Assembly: GCF_009729415.1 (NCBI RefSeq)
Contig: NZ_MPKW01000018.1
Location: forward strand, 186,001 to 250,000
Length of the DNA: 64,000 bases
DNA from: Mycolicibacterium sp. CBMA 234
GTDB taxonomy: Bacteria > Actinomycetota > Actinomycetes > Mycobacteriales > Mycobacteriaceae
Direction: 5' to 3'
The notes under the pieces were generated by a model. The model saw only the letters and a program-made list of their open reading frames with translations. It ran no database searches and was not told where the DNA came from. Positions 45,572 to 55,568 of this stretch are shown in pieces (position 1 is the first letter of the stretch; every line of letters begins with the position of its first letter). A program made the position numbers and the translations under genes.

Positions 45572-46630
45572 CTACGCCCCGGAGCCCACAGCGTCGGCCA
45601 GCGACGTGAACCCGCCGGCCTTCAACTTCGCGGCCACCCCGTCGTGAATGTGCTTGGCCCACAAGCCTCCGCCGTAGATGAAGCCGGTGTAGCCCTGCAC
45701 CAGTGAGGCGCCGGCGATGATCCGCTCCCAGGCGTCGTCGGCGGTCTCGATACCGCCCGCACTGACCAGCACCAGCTTGTCGCCGACGCGCTTGTGCAGC
45801 CGCCGCAGAATCTCCAGCGACCGCGCGGCCACCGGGGCCCCGGACACGCCGCCCGCTCCGAGCTCGGCGACACCCGGGGTCAACAGGCCTTCTCGGGAGA
45901 TCGTGGTGTTGGTCGCGACGATGCCCGCCAGCCCCAATTCGACGGCCAGGTCCGCGATTTCGTCGACGTCGTCGTCGGAAAGGTCGGGTGCGATCTTCAC
46001 CAGCACCGGCTTGGTGGTCTCGGCGCGCACGGCGGCCAGGATCGGCCGCAACGACGCCACGGCCTGCAGGTCGCGGAGCCCAGGCGTGTTCGGCGAGCTG
46101 ACGTTTACCACTACGAAGTCGGCCAGCGGCCCGCACAGGCGCGCGCTCTCGGCATAGTCGTCAACCGCATGCTCGGGCGGCGTGACCTTCGTCTTGCCGA
46201 TGTTCACGCCGATGGGCACGGTGGACTGGCTGCGCGTCAGCTTGATGGCGAGTTCGCCCGCGCCGTGGTTGTTGAAGCCCATCCGGTTCAGCAGCGCGCG
46301 GTCCTCGGACAGCCGGAACAGCCGCGGCGCCGGGTTGCCAGGCTGCGCCTGCGCCGTCACGGTACCTACCTCGGCGTAGCCGAAACCCATTGGCCCCCAG
46401 GCATTTATGCCGCTGCCGTTCTTGTCGAAGCCGGCCGCCAACCCGGCCGGACCGGGGAACTTCACCCCGAACACCGTCGTCGTCAACGCGGGATCCGTCG
46501 GTGCCAGCCAGCGGGCCAGCAGCCGGCGACTGAAACCCAGCCCGGTTGCCAGGCGCAGCAGCGCGAAAACCCAGGTATGAATCCGCTCCGGGGGCACCCG
46601 GAAAAACACCCAGCGCAGGGCGCGATACAT
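45572..46630 (-). CDS. pyrD: Dihydroorotate dehydrogenase (quinone), class 2
   Basis: PyrD oxidises dihydroorotate to orotate in pyrimidine biosynthesis and passes electrons to quinones at the membrane. The 352-residue protein has the N-terminal membrane-associating helices ([18 protein letters not shown]), [10 protein letters not shown] and the catalytic serine in [16 protein letters not shown]-binding segments [12 protein letters not shown] and [14 protein letters not shown] follow. ATG 46630 is preceded by AAGGAG; the codon before it is TTG. It is the last of three minus-strand genes after lppL and the DUF5703 gene, and corresponds to Rv2139. Confidence 0.96.
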   Translation of the reverse strand: MYRALRWVFFRVPPERIHTWVFALLRLATGLGFSRRLLARWLAPTDPALTTTVFGVKFPGPAGLAAGFDKNGSGINAWGPMGFGYAEVGTVTAQAQPGNPAPRLFRLSEDRALLNRMGFNNHGAGELAIKLTRSQSTVPIGVNIGKTKVTPPEHAVDDYAESARLCGPLADFVVVNVSSPNTPGLRDLQAVASLRPILAAVRAETTKPVLVKIAPDLSDDDVDEIADLAVELGLAGIVATNTTISREGLLTPGVAELGAGGVSGAPVAARSLEILRRLHKRVGDKLVLVSAGGIETADDAWERIIAGASLVQGYTGFIYGGGLWAKHIHDGVAAKLKAGGFTSLADAVGSGA

Positions 46631-46640
46631 CAACTGCTCC

Positions 46641-46883
46641 TTACATCGACGGCTGTTCAGGCGGCGCGTGTCGGTCGGTCTTGCGGCGGCGCAACAGCAC
46701 CCGCCGCGAACCGTCGGTGTACAGCCGCACCCGGGTCAATTCCCACCCACGATATTCGGCCTCGATCGACAGCCGCATGGTCGCGGACACTCGGGTCACG
46801 TCCGGGGGCAGACGGAGCGGAACCCATTCGTAGTCGTCGGACAGGTCCGCCGCCCACGCCGCTGGCATCCGCCCCCGCTGCAT
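46641..46883 (-). CDS. DUF5703 family small protein
   Basis: The 80-residue protein contains [41 protein letters not shown] in short family pieces ([26 protein letters not shown]). These mark the actinobacterial DUF5703 family of unknown function. The ATG shares a base with the lppL stop (TGATG), and its own stop lies 10 bases before pyrD, so translation is coupled. It has no membrane or signal segment and is rich in Arg near the C-terminus. Confidence 0.78.
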   Translation of the reverse strand: MQRGRMPAAWAADLSDDYEWVPLRLPPDVTRVSATMRLSIEAEYRGWELTRVRLYTDGSRRVLLRRRKTDRHAPPEQPSM

Positions 46884-47941
46884 CAATGGCCTCCCGGACC
46901 AGGCCCCGCAGCAGCGTTCGCGATCACCTGAACCCCGGCACCCGATCCCGACACCACGAACAAGGTGCCGGTGCGGTCGTCAAACGCCAGGACGTCGGGT
47001 TGCTGCACGGTTCGATATCGGACTTTCTCGACGGGGATGCCGGTCGACAGATCGTAACCAACGACACTGTTCACCGCGGTCTCAGAAACCCAAGCAAGTT
47101 TCGACGATCCGACGACGCCGTACGGCGCGCCGCGCGACGGGGCCTGCTGACGCAGCATCAACGGGGTCGTGCCGAACACCAGCAGGCCGTCGCCGCGGGT
47201 GTCGGCCACCAGCACCCGGCCCGCCGAATCTGCCGCGAGATTGGTGGCGCCCTCGCCGGCCCGAAGAGCCTGCGCGACGTCGGTGCCGGCCGCGTTCACC
47301 TCGGTCACCGAGGTCTGCCCCCGGTCCAGGACGACGACGGTATTGCCTTGCGCGGCAAGGCCGTCCACTCGGGCAAAGGCCTTCAGCCGGGACTGCACCG
47401 CGGTGCCATCGACGATCAGCACGGCCCCGTCGGCGGTGCCGAGCGCCAGCTTGCCGTCGGCGCGCCGGGCGATCGCGGTGAAGTCGGTGTTCGCCTGGCC
47501 GTCCACGCTGACCTGCTGCACCGTGCGCTTGCCGATGTCGAACCGCAGATAGCCGCCGCGGGTGGCCAAGAAGGCCGTGCCGGCACCGTCGCCCGTCACG
47601 CCCGTTGCGGCCGCCGGCAAGACAACAGGCGTCGTGCCGGGCACCGTCACCACTGGACGTTTGGCGCCATCGGTACCCAGCACCACGAGCGACGACGTCG
47701 ACGCGTCGTACGTCGCGCCCGTACCGGGCCCGGGCAGGGCGCGCATGACGCCGTCGGGCGCCCCGGTGACAGCGGGGGACACTGCGGCGCGCCCCGGCGA
47801 GATGGTTGGGGGCGGGGTATCGGCCGGGTGCGACGAGCAGGAAGCCAGGGCACCGACCGTCAGCGCAGCCGCCGCGAACCGCGTTGCGCGCTTCTGATAT
47901 TCACGTCGCCGGCAAATAATGGGGCGGTGATCCATTGACAC
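46883..47941 (-). CDS. lppL: Lipoprotein with beta-propeller-like repeats (LppL-like)
   Basis: The 352-residue protein has an N-terminal lipoprotein signal (RFAAAALTVGALASC, lipobox LASC near residue 35). The body is made of repeated beta motifs such as FTAIARRADGKLALGTADGAVLIVD, TNLAADSAGRVLVADTRG and PDVLAFDDRTGTLFVVSG in short pieces, a YncE/NHL-like propeller. It should be anchored to the outer face of the membrane. Its position before pyrD matches Rv2138 (lppL), on which the symbol rests. The start is GTG 47941 or ATG 47935. It is divergent from the 48063 gene. Confidence 0.75.
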   Translation of the reverse strand: MSMDHRPIICRRREYQKRATRFAAAALTVGALASCSSHPADTPPPTISPGRAAVSPAVTGAPDGVMRALPGPGTGATYDASTSSLVVLGTDGAKRPVVTVPGTTPVVLPAAATGVTGDGAGTAFLATRGGYLRFDIGKRTVQQVSVDGQANTDFTAIARRADGKLALGTADGAVLIVDGTAVQSRLKAFARVDGLAAQGNTVVVLDRGQTSVTEVNAAGTDVAQALRAGEGATNLAADSAGRVLVADTRGDGLLVFGTTPLMLRQQAPSRGAPYGVVGSSKLAWVSETAVNSVVGYDLSTGIPVEKVRYRTVQQPDVLAFDDRTGTLFVVSGSGAGVQVIANAAAGPGPGGH

Positions 47942-48062
47942 GGGCTGTCTTTCGGTCGGCGGACGGCGGGCGGACGCAAATTTCCAGTCTAGGCAAATAT
48001 ATTGGCGTCAATTGTCTGCGTCTGGTCGGTACGGCGCGTACCGGGGCGGTATTGTCGGGGGC

Positions 48063-48374
48063 ATGAGCATTGCCACCGAGGGCGATCTTGCTAGCGGTAA
48101 TTTTGCTATCGAAGACCTTTCGACAGGTCTGCGGGCCAGCGGGTTTGGCCAAGTCGGCGACGGCCGGAGTTTCTCATTTCGCCTGGATGACAAACGCATG
48201 CTGATTGTCGAGATTTACCGGCCGCGGTTGTCGGGTCTGGTGCCGCAGGACGAAGACGTCGTGGCGGTGTCTTCGCGAAGCCTGGCCCACGTTGACGTGC
48301 ACGACGAGCGCAGCCTCACCGCCGCCGTCCGCGACGCCGTCGCCGACGCACAACCGGTGCCGCGCAACCACTAA
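48063..48374 (+). CDS. Conserved small hypothetical protein
   Basis: The 103-residue protein ([19 protein letters not shown]..., ending QPVPRNH) reads as a small alpha/beta protein with a beta hairpin around [20 protein letters not shown]. No known domain was recognised. ATG 48063 fits the coding density; codons to 48012 are open but lack a ribosome-binding site. It sits divergently from lppL, in the position of the small conserved gene before uppP in other mycobacteria. It lies 35 bases before the uppP start and may be co-transcribed. Confidence 0.7.
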   Translation: MSIATEGDLASGNFAIEDLSTGLRASGFGQVGDGRSFSFRLDDKRMLIVEIYRPRLSGLVPQDEDVVAVSSRSLAHVDVHDERSLTAAVRDAVADAQPVPRNH

Positions 48375-48409
48375 ACCCGCGGCGAGCCGGCCACGGTACG
48401 GTCGTCGGC

Positions 48410-49258
48410 GTGACTGACGTGGCGGCCATGAGCTGGTGGCAGACGATCGTGCTGGCGATCCTGCAGGGGCTCACCGAATTTCTTCCGGTGTCGTCGTCCG
48501 GCCACTTGGCCATCGCATCCCGGGTCTTCTTCTCTGGAGATGCCGGCGCGTCGTTTACCGCGGTCACCCAGCTCGGCACCGAGGCCGCGGTACTGATCTA
48601 TTTCGCCAAGGACATCTGGCGCATCCTCACCGCGTGGTTCAGCGGCCTGACCGATGCCGCCCGCCGCAACGCCGACTACTGGCTGGGGTGGTGGGTGATC
48701 ATCGGCACCATCCCGATCTGCGTGCTGGGCTTGCTGCTCAAAGACCAAATCCGTTCTGGCGCCCGCAATCTGTGGATCGTCGCCACCGCGATGGTCGTGT
48801 TCTCGGCCGTCATCGCCCTCGCCGAGTACGTCGGTAAGCAGACCCGCGATGTCGAACAGCTGACCTGGAAGGACAGCGTCACTGTCGGGCTCGCGCAGTG
48901 TCTGGCGCTGGTCCCGGGCGTATCGCGGTCCGGTGCGACGATCAGCGCCGGTCTGTTCCTGGGCATGAACCGCGAGCTGGCGGCCCGGTTCGGCTTCCTG
49001 CTGGCCATCCCGGCGGTGCTGGCGTCCGGTTTGTTCTCGCTGCCTGACGCGTTCGCGCCGGTGACCGAAGGCATGAGCGCCACCGGCGCCCAGCTGATCG
49101 TGGCCATCCTGATCGCATTCGTCGTCGGCTATGCCGCGGTGTCCTGGTTCCTGAAATTCCTGGTGCGGCACAGCATGTACTGGTTCGTCGGCTATCGCGT
49201 CGTGGTCGGCGTCACCGTGCTAGCGCTGCTCGGCACCGGGGTGGTGGCCGCACAGTGA
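48410..49258 (+). CDS. uppP: Undecaprenyl-diphosphate phosphatase
   Basis: UppP (BacA) recycles undecaprenyl pyrophosphate for peptidoglycan synthesis in the membrane. The 282-residue protein has about eight hydrophobic segments. Both catalytic motifs are present: [15 protein letters not shown] (residues about 18-32, or earlier if the internal ATG at 48428 is used) and [12 protein letters not shown] near residue 168. The GTG at 48410 and the ATG at 48428 are both possible starts. It overlaps the next gene by 4 bases (GTGA). It corresponds to Rv2136c. Overexpression in other bacteria gives bacitracin tolerance. Confidence 0.96.
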   Translation: MTDVAAMSWWQTIVLAILQGLTEFLPVSSSGHLAIASRVFFSGDAGASFTAVTQLGTEAAVLIYFAKDIWRILTAWFSGLTDAARRNADYWLGWWVIIGTIPICVLGLLLKDQIRSGARNLWIVATAMVVFSAVIALAEYVGKQTRDVEQLTWKDSVTVGLAQCLALVPGVSRSGATISAGLFLGMNRELAARFGFLLAIPAVLASGLFSLPDAFAPVTEGMSATGAQLIVAILIAFVVGYAAVSWFLKFLVRHSMYWFVGYRVVVGVTVLALLGTGVVAAQ

Positions 49259-49959
49259 CCGTCATCCTGCTGCGGCACGGCCGCTCGACGTCCAACACCG
49301 CCCACACCCTCGCTGGCCGGTCCGAGGGCATTGACCTCGACGACAAGGGTTACGCGCAGGCGCAGGGCATCGTCGACCGGATCGGTGACCTTCCGGTCAA
49401 GGCCATCGTCCGGTCGCCGCTGTTGCGCTGCCAGAACACCGTCGCTCCGCTGGCTGCCGCGCTCGGCCTGGAACCGATGGTCGACGAGCGGCTGACCGAG
49501 GTCGACTACGGCGGCTGGACCGGCCGCAAGATCGGCGATCTGGTCAAAGAGCCGCTGTGGCCCGTCATTCAGCAGCAGCCCAGCGCCGCAGTGTTCCCGG
49601 ACGGCGAAGGGCTGGCCCAGGTGCAGTCCCGCGCGGTTCGGGCGGTCCGCGAGATCGACCGGAGCCTGGCCGAACAGCACGGCGGCGACGCGCTGTGGAT
49701 CGCCTGCACCCACGGCGACGTCATCAAAGCGGTGCTCGCCGACGCCCTCGGTGCGCACCTCGATGCGTTCCAGCGGATCGTCGCGGACCCCGCCTCCATG
49801 AGCGTCATCCGCTACACGCCGCACCGGCCGTTCGTCCTGCACGTCAACCACACCGGCACGGACCTCAGCTCGGCGTTGCGGCCCAAACCTGACCAGCCCG
49901 GCAAGCCGGAAGACCCCCAGCCGACACACGACGCCACCGTCGGCGGCTCGACCGATTAG
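49255..49959 (+). CDS. Histidine phosphatase superfamily protein (MSMEG_4193/Rv2135c-like)
   Basis: The 234-residue phosphoglycerate-mutase-like protein has the phosphohistidine motif [10 protein letters not shown] (RHG at residues 7-9), the second catalytic set [11 protein letters not shown] and the distal THGDVIKAV. The last ~35 residues are Pro/Asp/Thr-rich. It acts on phosphate monoesters; the exact substrate is unknown. The start GTG 49255 overlaps the uppP stop, and the next gene starts 29 bases after the stop, so it is part of an operon with uppP, DUF3090 and the SCO1664-type gene. Confidence 0.9.
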   Translation: MTVILLRHGRSTSNTAHTLAGRSEGIDLDDKGYAQAQGIVDRIGDLPVKAIVRSPLLRCQNTVAPLAAALGLEPMVDERLTEVDYGGWTGRKIGDLVKEPLWPVIQQQPSAAVFPDGEGLAQVQSRAVRAVREIDRSLAEQHGGDALWIACTHGDVIKAVLADALGAHLDAFQRIVADPASMSVIRYTPHRPFVLHVNHTGTDLSSALRPKPDQPGKPEDPQPTHDATVGGSTD

Positions 49960-49988
49960 ACCGGTATACCGGTATTTTGAAAGGTGCC

Positions 49989-50573
49989 ATGGCCCGCGCA
50001 ATCCACGTCTTCCGCTCTCCCGACCGCTTCGTGGCCGGGACAGTTGGGCAGCCGGGCAACCGGACCTTCTACCTGCAAGCCGTGCATGAGCAGCGGATTA
50101 TTTCGGTGATGCTGGAGAAGCAGCAAGTCGCGGTGCTGGCCGAACGCATCTCGGCGCTGCTGGTCGAGATCAACCGCCGGTTCGGCACCCCGATCCCGCC
50201 GGACACCGGCGAGGTGGCCGACCTCAATCCTCTCGTCATGCCGGTCGACGCCGAGTTCCGCGTGGGCACCATGGGTCTGGGCTGGGACTCGGAGGCGCAG
50301 ACCGTGGTGGTCGAGCTGCTGGCGGTCACCGACTCGGAGTTCGACGCCTCGGTGGTGCTCGACGACGCAGAGGAAGGTCCCGACGCGGTGCGCGTGTTCC
50401 TGAGCCCGCAGTCGGCCCGCGACTTCGCGAACCGGTCGAACCGCGTCATCTCCGCCGGTCGGGCGCCGTGCCCACTCTGCGATGAACCGCTCGATCCCGA
50501 GGGGCACATCTGTGTGCGCACCAACGGGTATCGACGTGGCGTGCTGGGTGCTGACGATGACGCCGCCGAGTAA
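49989..50573 (+). CDS. DUF3090 family protein with C-terminal zinc knuckle
   Basis: The 194-residue protein begins MARAIHVFRSPDRFVAGTVG and has the DUF3090 pattern FYLQAVHEQRIISVMLEKQQV. It ends in a small CPLCDEPLDPEGHIC zinc-binding group (two Cys pairs) near residue 165. ATG 49989 follows GAAAGGTG; an in-frame ATG at 49977 lies upstream of this Shine-Dalgarno. The biochemical function is unknown. It is always next to the SCO1664-type kinase-like gene in actinobacteria, suggesting that the two work together. The 3' end overlaps that gene by 17 bases. Confidence 0.9.
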   Translation: MARAIHVFRSPDRFVAGTVGQPGNRTFYLQAVHEQRIISVMLEKQQVAVLAERISALLVEINRRFGTPIPPDTGEVADLNPLVMPVDAEFRVGTMGLGWDSEAQTVVVELLAVTDSEFDASVVLDDAEEGPDAVRVFLSPQSARDFANRSNRVISAGRAPCPLCDEPLDPEGHICVRTNGYRRGVLGADDDAAE

Positions 50574-51381
50574 CCCGGAGCTCGAACAGGTCCTGCAGCA
50601 GGGCGAGCTGACCGCGCTCGGCCGCATCCGGTCGGCGAGCAACGCCACGTTCCTCTGTGAGGCGGAGCTCGGCGGCATCCAACTGCACTGCGTGTACAAG
50701 CCGATCTCCGGGGAAGCGCCGCTGTGGGACTTTCCGGATGGCACGCTGGCCGGGCGCGAGCGGGCCGCCTACCTGGTATCCGCGGCGCTGGACTGGAATC
50801 TGGTGCCGCACACCATCATTCGCGGTGGTCCGGCGGGCCCCGGCATGGTGCAGCGTTGGGTTGACCAGCCGGGCGACGCGCTGAGCGACACGGAGCCGGC
50901 ACCCGGCCCCGATCTGGTCGACCTGGTTCCGGCCGGCCACGTGCCGGCAGGTTATCTGCCGATCCTGCGCGCCTATGACCACAAGGGCGACGAGGTGGTG
51001 CTCGTGCACGCCGACGACGCCCGATTGCACCGGTTGGCGGTGTTCGACGTGCTGATCAACAACGCCGACCGCAAGGGCGGGCACGTGTTGGCCGGGGCGG
51101 ATGGCCGGGTCTACGGCGTGGACCACGGCGTCAGCTTGCACAGCGAGGACAAGCTGCGCACCGTGCTGTGGGGCTGGGCCGGAAAGCCGATCGACGACGA
51201 GGTGCTCGGTGCCGTCACTGCGTTGCGGGACGCCCTGCACGACGGTCTGGCGGACGACCTCGCCCCACACCTGACCCGACGGGAAATCGCCGCACTCACT
51301 GCGAGAGTTGTTGAGCTACTTGATAATCCGGTGATGCCGTCGCCCGATCGGCATCGGCCGATCCCGTGGCCGGCGTTTTGA
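50557..51381 (+). CDS. SCO1664 family protein (kinase-like fold)
   Basis: The 274-residue protein has a PI3K-like fold, inferred from FDVLINNADRKGGHVLAG (the D-x5-N catalytic/metal loop), YGVDHGVSLHSEDKLRTVLWGW and an N-terminal nucleotide-binding beta sheet containing CVYKPISGE. ATG 50557 is within the DUF3090 gene (17-base overlap); codons up to 50482 are open but not needed. Members occur with DUF3090 across actinobacteria. The phosphate acceptor is unknown. It is the last gene of the uppP operon, followed by a 67-base gap. Confidence 0.85.
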   Translation: MTPPSNPELEQVLQQGELTALGRIRSASNATFLCEAELGGIQLHCVYKPISGEAPLWDFPDGTLAGRERAAYLVSAALDWNLVPHTIIRGGPAGPGMVQRWVDQPGDALSDTEPAPGPDLVDLVPAGHVPAGYLPILRAYDHKGDEVVLVHADDARLHRLAVFDVLINNADRKGGHVLAGADGRVYGVDHGVSLHSEDKLRTVLWGWAGKPIDDEVLGAVTALRDALHDGLADDLAPHLTRREIAALTARVVELLDNPVMPSPDRHRPIPWPAF

Positions 51382-51448
51382 TCGCAGTTTGCACACAGGT
51401 ATTGATTTAGACCTTCGTACTCATCGGTAGTGCTCTAGGCTCGACGCC

Positions 51449-52114
51449 ATGACCGATCACGACCGGGCCGCAGCCCGCCGCGAAATCACCGATGCTCTGC
51501 AGAAGGCCCTCGACCGTCGGCACGAGGTGCTCGACGTCATCGTCGAAGCCGACAACAAAGCCTCCGCGGTTGATGCGATAGCCAAGCTGCTCGGTACCTC
51601 CCACGCCGGCGGCGAGCAGGTCATGGCGATGTCCTTCAATCTGCTGACCAAGGACGCCCGCAAGCGCATCGCAGACGAGCTGGAAGATCTGAACAGCCAA
51701 CTGTCCTTCGCGGTCACGGACCGTCCGGCCAGCTTCGGCGACAACCTCGTGCTGCGTCCGTTCTCCGGTGCGGTCGACCGCGACATCTTCGTCGTTCGCA
51801 CGACCGATGTCGGCGCCTCGGGTGATGGTTCGGGCCGCGCCGCCGGTGACATCGATGACGAGATCAAGGCCGCCCTGGCTCGCGTCTCCGCTGAGGAAGC
51901 TGTGTGGTTCGTCGCCGAGGAGAACGGCGCCAAGGTCGGCATGGTGTTCGGCGAACTGGTCAGCGGCGAGGTCAACGTCCGGATCTGGGTCCACCCCGAG
52001 CACCGGCACCGTGGCTACGGCACCGCAGCGCTGCGCCGCTCGCGGTCGGAGATGGCGTCCTACTTCCCGGCGGTGCCCATGGTGGTCCGAGCGCCTGGGG
52101 CTACCCCGAAGTAG
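51449..52114 (+). CDS. GyrA-like helical segment fused to GNAT acetyltransferase domain
   Basis: The 221-residue protein ends in a GNAT acetyltransferase region with motif A VHPEHRHRGYGTAAL (near residue 187) and the preceding AVWFVAEENGAKVGMVFGE strand. Its first ~80 residues (ALDRRHEVLDVIVEA, KLLGTSH, LTKDARKRIADELEDL) align in pattern with the coiled-coil tower helices of GyrA/ParC rather than with GNAT proteins. The acetyl acceptor is unknown. The gene stands alone in the plus direction and ends 49 bases before a bidirectional terminator. The N-terminal resemblance is from recognition, not an alignment. Confidence 0.72.
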   Translation: MTDHDRAAARREITDALQKALDRRHEVLDVIVEADNKASAVDAIAKLLGTSHAGGEQVMAMSFNLLTKDARKRIADELEDLNSQLSFAVTDRPASFGDNLVLRPFSGAVDRDIFVVRTTDVGASGDGSGRAAGDIDDEIKAALARVSAEEAVWFVAEENGAKVGMVFGELVSGEVNVRIWVHPEHRHRGYGTAALRRSRSEMASYFPAVPMVVRAPGATPK

Positions 52115-52162
52115 GCCGAAGTAGCTTGCGCTACAACGCCATACAATCTTGCTAGGGCATAC

Positions 52163-52195
52163 AAAAGGGCTCCGGGAATCTCCCGGAGCCCTTTT
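52163..52195. terminator. Bidirectional hairpin terminator
   Basis: Perfect 15-bp arms AAAAGGGCTCCGGGA and TCCCGGAGCCCTTTT flank a 3-base loop and give T-runs on both strands. It sits between the converging GNAT and small secreted protein genes. Confidence 0.9.
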
Positions 52196-52211
52196 GCTGT
52201 CTGAGCTGAGA

Positions 52212-52475
52212 TCAGCCGTGGTACGGCGCCGCCTTGACCGGCGGGACGGCCATCTGCACGGCCTCGACGTTGCTGGGGGTCGTCATGGTCGCGGTGGCGC
52301 CCACGTTCATGTCGGCCACAGACGGCTGGGTGTACATACCCGTGGAGGCGCCGTGACCCGACGAGGCGACGGGCGTGCTGTCAGGCGCGGGAGCGTTGCT
52401 CACACCGAGCACGCCGAGCGTGACTCCGGCGACGATTCCTACGAATCCGAACGTCTTTGCCATGGGCGACGTCAT
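52212..52475 (-). CDS. Small secreted hypothetical protein
   Basis: The 87-residue protein begins [25 protein letters not shown] in short form: a hydrophobic signal at residues about 6-26, likely cleaved after GVSNA. A Pro/Thr/Val-rich tail without known domain follows. GGAGG lies directly before the ATG (complement of 52473-52475). A long upstream minus frame runs through the cysQ region but is antisense noise. It faces the bidirectional terminator. A cell-wall or secreted role is inferred only from the signal peptide. Confidence 0.7.
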   Translation of the reverse strand: MTSPMAKTFGFVGIVAGVTLGVLGVSNAPAPDSTPVASSGHGASTGMYTQPSVADMNVGATATMTTPSNVEAVQMAVPPVKAAPYHG

Positions 52476-52626
52476 GGGTCCTCCTTGTGGCGCTGAGTGC
52501 GCCATTTCGCAAAATAGTTGTCCGAATGTTATGGGCCGATGGTCATCAGCGGCTGCCAGCAGCCTGCGACGTACCTGTGAATGGGTGCATTCGGTTCTCA
52601 GGGTCGGCTCGGCGATACTCATTGGC

Positions 52627-53385
52627 GTGGAGCACACCGATGCCGCGCTGGCCGCCGAGGTCGCGCAGGAAGCCGGGGAGTTCCTGTTGGCCGTGCGCGA
52701 TCGGTTGGGCGCCCACGATCCGTACACCCTGGGCGCGGCCGGCGACCGGCATGCCAACACACTGATCCTCGACCGGCTGCGCACCGCCCGCCCCGACGAC
52801 GCCATCCTGTCCGAGGAGGCCACCGACGACTTGGTTCGGCTCCGATCCGACCGGGTGTGGATCGTCGACCCCGTCGACGGCACCCGCGAGTTCGGCCGGG
52901 GTCGACCGGACTGGGCCGTCCACATCGCGCTGTGGCAGCGCGGGGCCGGTCCGCACGGGGCCATCACCGATGCAGCCGTCGCGCTGCCCGCGCACGGCGA
53001 GGTGCACCGCACCGACACCGTGACCGGGCCGCCGGCGCGTCGACCCGGCCCCATCCGCATCGCTACCAGCGCGTATCGGCCGCCGGCGGTGGTGTGGTGG
53101 CTGCAAGATGTGCTCGACATGGAGTTGATCAGCATCGGCTCGGCGGGGGCCAAAGCCATGGCGGTGGTGCGCGGTGACGTCGACGCCTACGTGCACGCCG
53201 GCGGGCAGTTTGAGTGGGATTCGGCGGCGCCGTCGGGCGTGGTGCAGGCTGCGGGGCTGTTCGCGTCGCGCCTGGACGGTTCACCGCTGCGGTACAACCG
53301 GCCCGATCCGTACCTGCCGGACTTCGTCATGTGCCGCCCGGAATTCGCCGAGACGCTGCTCGACGCGGTGCGCCGGGTGTCCTGA
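52627..53385 (+). CDS. cysQ: 3'(2'),5'-bisphosphate nucleotidase CysQ
   Basis: CysQ hydrolyses 3'-phosphoadenosine 5'-phosphate to AMP and helps sulfate assimilation. The 252-residue protein has the inositol-monophosphatase-fold motifs SEEATDD (metal site), [13 protein letters not shown] (metal-binding DPxDG) and the C-terminal [17 protein letters not shown]. The start GTG 52627 follows from the family N-terminus; open codons upstream are not needed. It corresponds to Rv2131c and lies directly before mshC, as in mycobacteria. Confidence 0.93.
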   Translation: MEHTDAALAAEVAQEAGEFLLAVRDRLGAHDPYTLGAAGDRHANTLILDRLRTARPDDAILSEEATDDLVRLRSDRVWIVDPVDGTREFGRGRPDWAVHIALWQRGAGPHGAITDAAVALPAHGEVHRTDTVTGPPARRPGPIRIATSAYRPPAVVWWLQDVLDMELISIGSAGAKAMAVVRGDVDAYVHAGGQFEWDSAAPSGVVQAAGLFASRLDGSPLRYNRPDPYLPDFVMCRPEFAETLLDAVRRVS

Positions 53386-53423
53386 CTCAGGCGTGTTTCC
53401 GGACACCGCCTAAAGTCGATGTC

Positions 53424-54662
53424 ATGCGATCGTGGCTGGCGCCCAGCGTCCCGAACCTGCCGGGCCGCGGCCCGGAACTCCGGCTTTATGACACCGCCGA
53501 CCGTCAGGTCCGGCCGGTCTCCGTGGGGTCGAAGGCCACCATGTACGTCTGCGGCATCACCCCGTACGACGCCACCCACCTCGGGCACGCCGCGACCTAC
53601 CTGACCTTCGACCTGGTTAACCGGTACTGGCTCGATGCCGGGCACGAGGTCCACTACGTGCAGAACGTCACCGACGTCGACGACCCGCTGTTCGAGCGGG
53701 CCGCGCGCGACGGCATCGACTGGCGCGCCCTCGGTGACCGGGAAACCGAGCTTTTTCGGCAGGACATGACCGCGCTTCGGGTGCTGCCGCCGCGCGACTA
53801 CGTCGGCGCCATCGAGTCCATCGACGAGGTCATCGAACTCGTCGAGAAGATGTTGGCGTCCGGTGCCGCGTACGTCGTCGACGACGCCGAGTACCCCGAC
53901 GTCTACTTCCGGGCCGACGCCACTGCCCAGTTCGGCTACGAGTCGGGCTATGACCGCGACACCATGCTCGCGTTGTTCGGGGAGCGCGGCGGGGATCCCG
54001 ACCGCGCCGGTAAGGCCAGCCAGCTGGACGCCCTGTTGTGGCGGGCGCAGCGACCGGGCGAGCCGAGTTGGCCGTCGCCCTTCGGCCCGGGGCGTCCGGG
54101 CTGGCACATCGAGTGCGCCGCGATTGCTCTCACGCGCATCGGCACCGGGCTGGACATCCAGGGCGGTGGCAGCGATCTGACCTTCCCGCACCATGAGTTC
54201 TCCGCCGCGCACGCCGAATCGGTAACGGGGGAGCGGCGCTTCGCGCGGCACTACGTGCACGCCGGCATGATCGGCTGGGATGGCCACAAGATGAGCAAGA
54301 GCCGCGGCAACCTGGTCCTGGTGTCGCAGCTGCGGGCCGACGGCGTCGACCCGGGTGTCATCCGGCTGGGGCTGATGGCCGGGCACTACCGCGAGGACCG
54401 CTTCTGGAGCCCCGAAGTCCTCGCGACCGCCGAAGTTCGGTTGCAGCGCTGGCGCGCCGCGACGGCTCTGCCTGCCGGGCCCGACGCCACCGACGTGCTC
54501 GCCCGGGTGCGCCAGTACCTGGCCGACGATCTGAACACCCCGAAAGTCCTTGCTGCTCTTGATGGCTGGTGCACGGACGCGCTGGAATACGGTGGTCACG
54601 ACACTGCCGCGCCGCAGTTGGTGGCCGACGCCGTTGACGCGCTGCTCGGGGTAACCCTCTAG
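53424..54662 (+). CDS. mshC: Cysteine--1-D-myo-inosityl 2-amino-2-deoxy-alpha-D-glucopyranoside ligase MshC
   Basis: MshC joins cysteine to GlcN-Ins in mycothiol synthesis using ATP. The 412-residue protein is a cysteinyl-tRNA-synthetase-like enzyme. It has the zinc Cys in YVCGITPYD, the HIGH-like THLGHAATY, the cysteine-binding [11 protein letters not shown] and FPHHEF, and the KMSKS loop near residue 290. The 1a-type N-terminal [17 protein letters not shown] is characteristic. ATG 53424 is the canonical start. Mycothiol is confined to actinobacteria, so the gene confirms the phylum. It corresponds to Rv2130c. Confidence 0.97.
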   Translation: MRSWLAPSVPNLPGRGPELRLYDTADRQVRPVSVGSKATMYVCGITPYDATHLGHAATYLTFDLVNRYWLDAGHEVHYVQNVTDVDDPLFERAARDGIDWRALGDRETELFRQDMTALRVLPPRDYVGAIESIDEVIELVEKMLASGAAYVVDDAEYPDVYFRADATAQFGYESGYDRDTMLALFGERGGDPDRAGKASQLDALLWRAQRPGEPSWPSPFGPGRPGWHIECAAIALTRIGTGLDIQGGGSDLTFPHHEFSAAHAESVTGERRFARHYVHAGMIGWDGHKMSKSRGNLVLVSQLRADGVDPGVIRLGLMAGHYREDRFWSPEVLATAEVRLQRWRAATALPAGPDATDVLARVRQYLADDLNTPKVLAALDGWCTDALEYGGHDTAAPQLVADAVDALLGVTL

Positions 54663-54692
54663 TCATATCGCGGTGGGGTACGTTTTCGAATC

Positions 54693-55568
54693 ATGGGTTC
54701 TGTGTACGGAAAAGTCGTATTCATCACCGGTGGCGCTGCCGGAGTCGGGGCCGAGGTCGCCCGCCGACTGCACCGTAAGGGCGCCAAGCTGGTCCTGACG
54801 GACGTCGACGCGGCGACGCTGGACGCCACGGCTGCCACGCTCGGTGACGACGTCCTGACGGTGGTCGCCGATGTCCGTGACCTGTCGTCGATGCAGGCTG
54901 CCGCCGATGCGGCCGTCGAGCGGTTCGGCGGCATCGATGTGGTGATGGCGAACGCCGGCATCGCCACCTACGGCTCGGTGCTGCAGGTCGACCCGGAGGC
55001 CTTCAAACGTCTGCTCGACATCAACGTGCTCGGGGTGTTCCACACCGTGCGCGCCACGCTGCCGTCGGTCATCGACCGCCGTGGCTATGTGTTGATCGTG
55101 TCGTCGCTGGCCGCATATACCGCTGCTCCGGGCCTGGCGCCGTACAACGCGTCGAAGGCCGCTGTCGAGCACTTCGCCAACGCGCTGCGTCTTGAGGTCG
55201 GTTACCGCGGCGTCGACGTCGGCTCGGCGCACATGTCCTGGATCGACACCGCCATGGTCCGTGACTCCAAGTCTGACCTGTCGACGTTCGCCGAGATGTT
55301 GACGAAGCTGCCGTGGCCCATCAGCAAGACCACCTCGGTCGACAAGTGTGGCGAGGCGTTCGTGGCAGGTATCGAAGGCCGCAAGACCCGGGTCAACTGT
55401 CCCGGCTGGGTGGGCGCGCTGCGTTGGCTGCGGCCGCTGTTGGCGACGCGGATCGGTGAGGTGCCGGTGGGCAAGTTCGTCCCCGACCTGCTGCCGCGGA
55501 TGGACGCCGAGGTGGCCGCGTTGGGTCGCTCGTCCAGCAGCCACAGCGAGCAGCTCTCGAAGGGATGA
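54693..55568 (+). CDS. Short-chain dehydrogenase/reductase
   Basis: The 291-residue classical SDR has the NAD(P)-binding TGGAAGVGAEVARRL near residue 13, NAGIATYG near residue 89, catalytic Ser in IVSSLAAY and the YxxxK motif YNASK near 151. An Asp/Val pair after strand 2 (LTDVD) suggests NAD(H) preference. The C-terminal ~60 residues form an unusual tail (RWLRPLLATRIGEVP). The substrate is unknown. It starts 31 bases after mshC, as Rv2129c does in M. tuberculosis, and its stop overlaps the next gene by 4 bases. Confidence 0.9.
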   Translation: MGSVYGKVVFITGGAAGVGAEVARRLHRKGAKLVLTDVDAATLDATAATLGDDVLTVVADVRDLSSMQAAADAAVERFGGIDVVMANAGIATYGSVLQVDPEAFKRLLDINVLGVFHTVRATLPSVIDRRGYVLIVSSLAAYTAAPGLAPYNASKAAVEHFANALRLEVGYRGVDVGSAHMSWIDTAMVRDSKSDLSTFAEMLTKLPWPISKTTSVDKCGEAFVAGIEGRKTRVNCPGWVGALRWLRPLLATRIGEVPVGKFVPDLLPRMDAEVAALGRSSSSHSEQLSKG

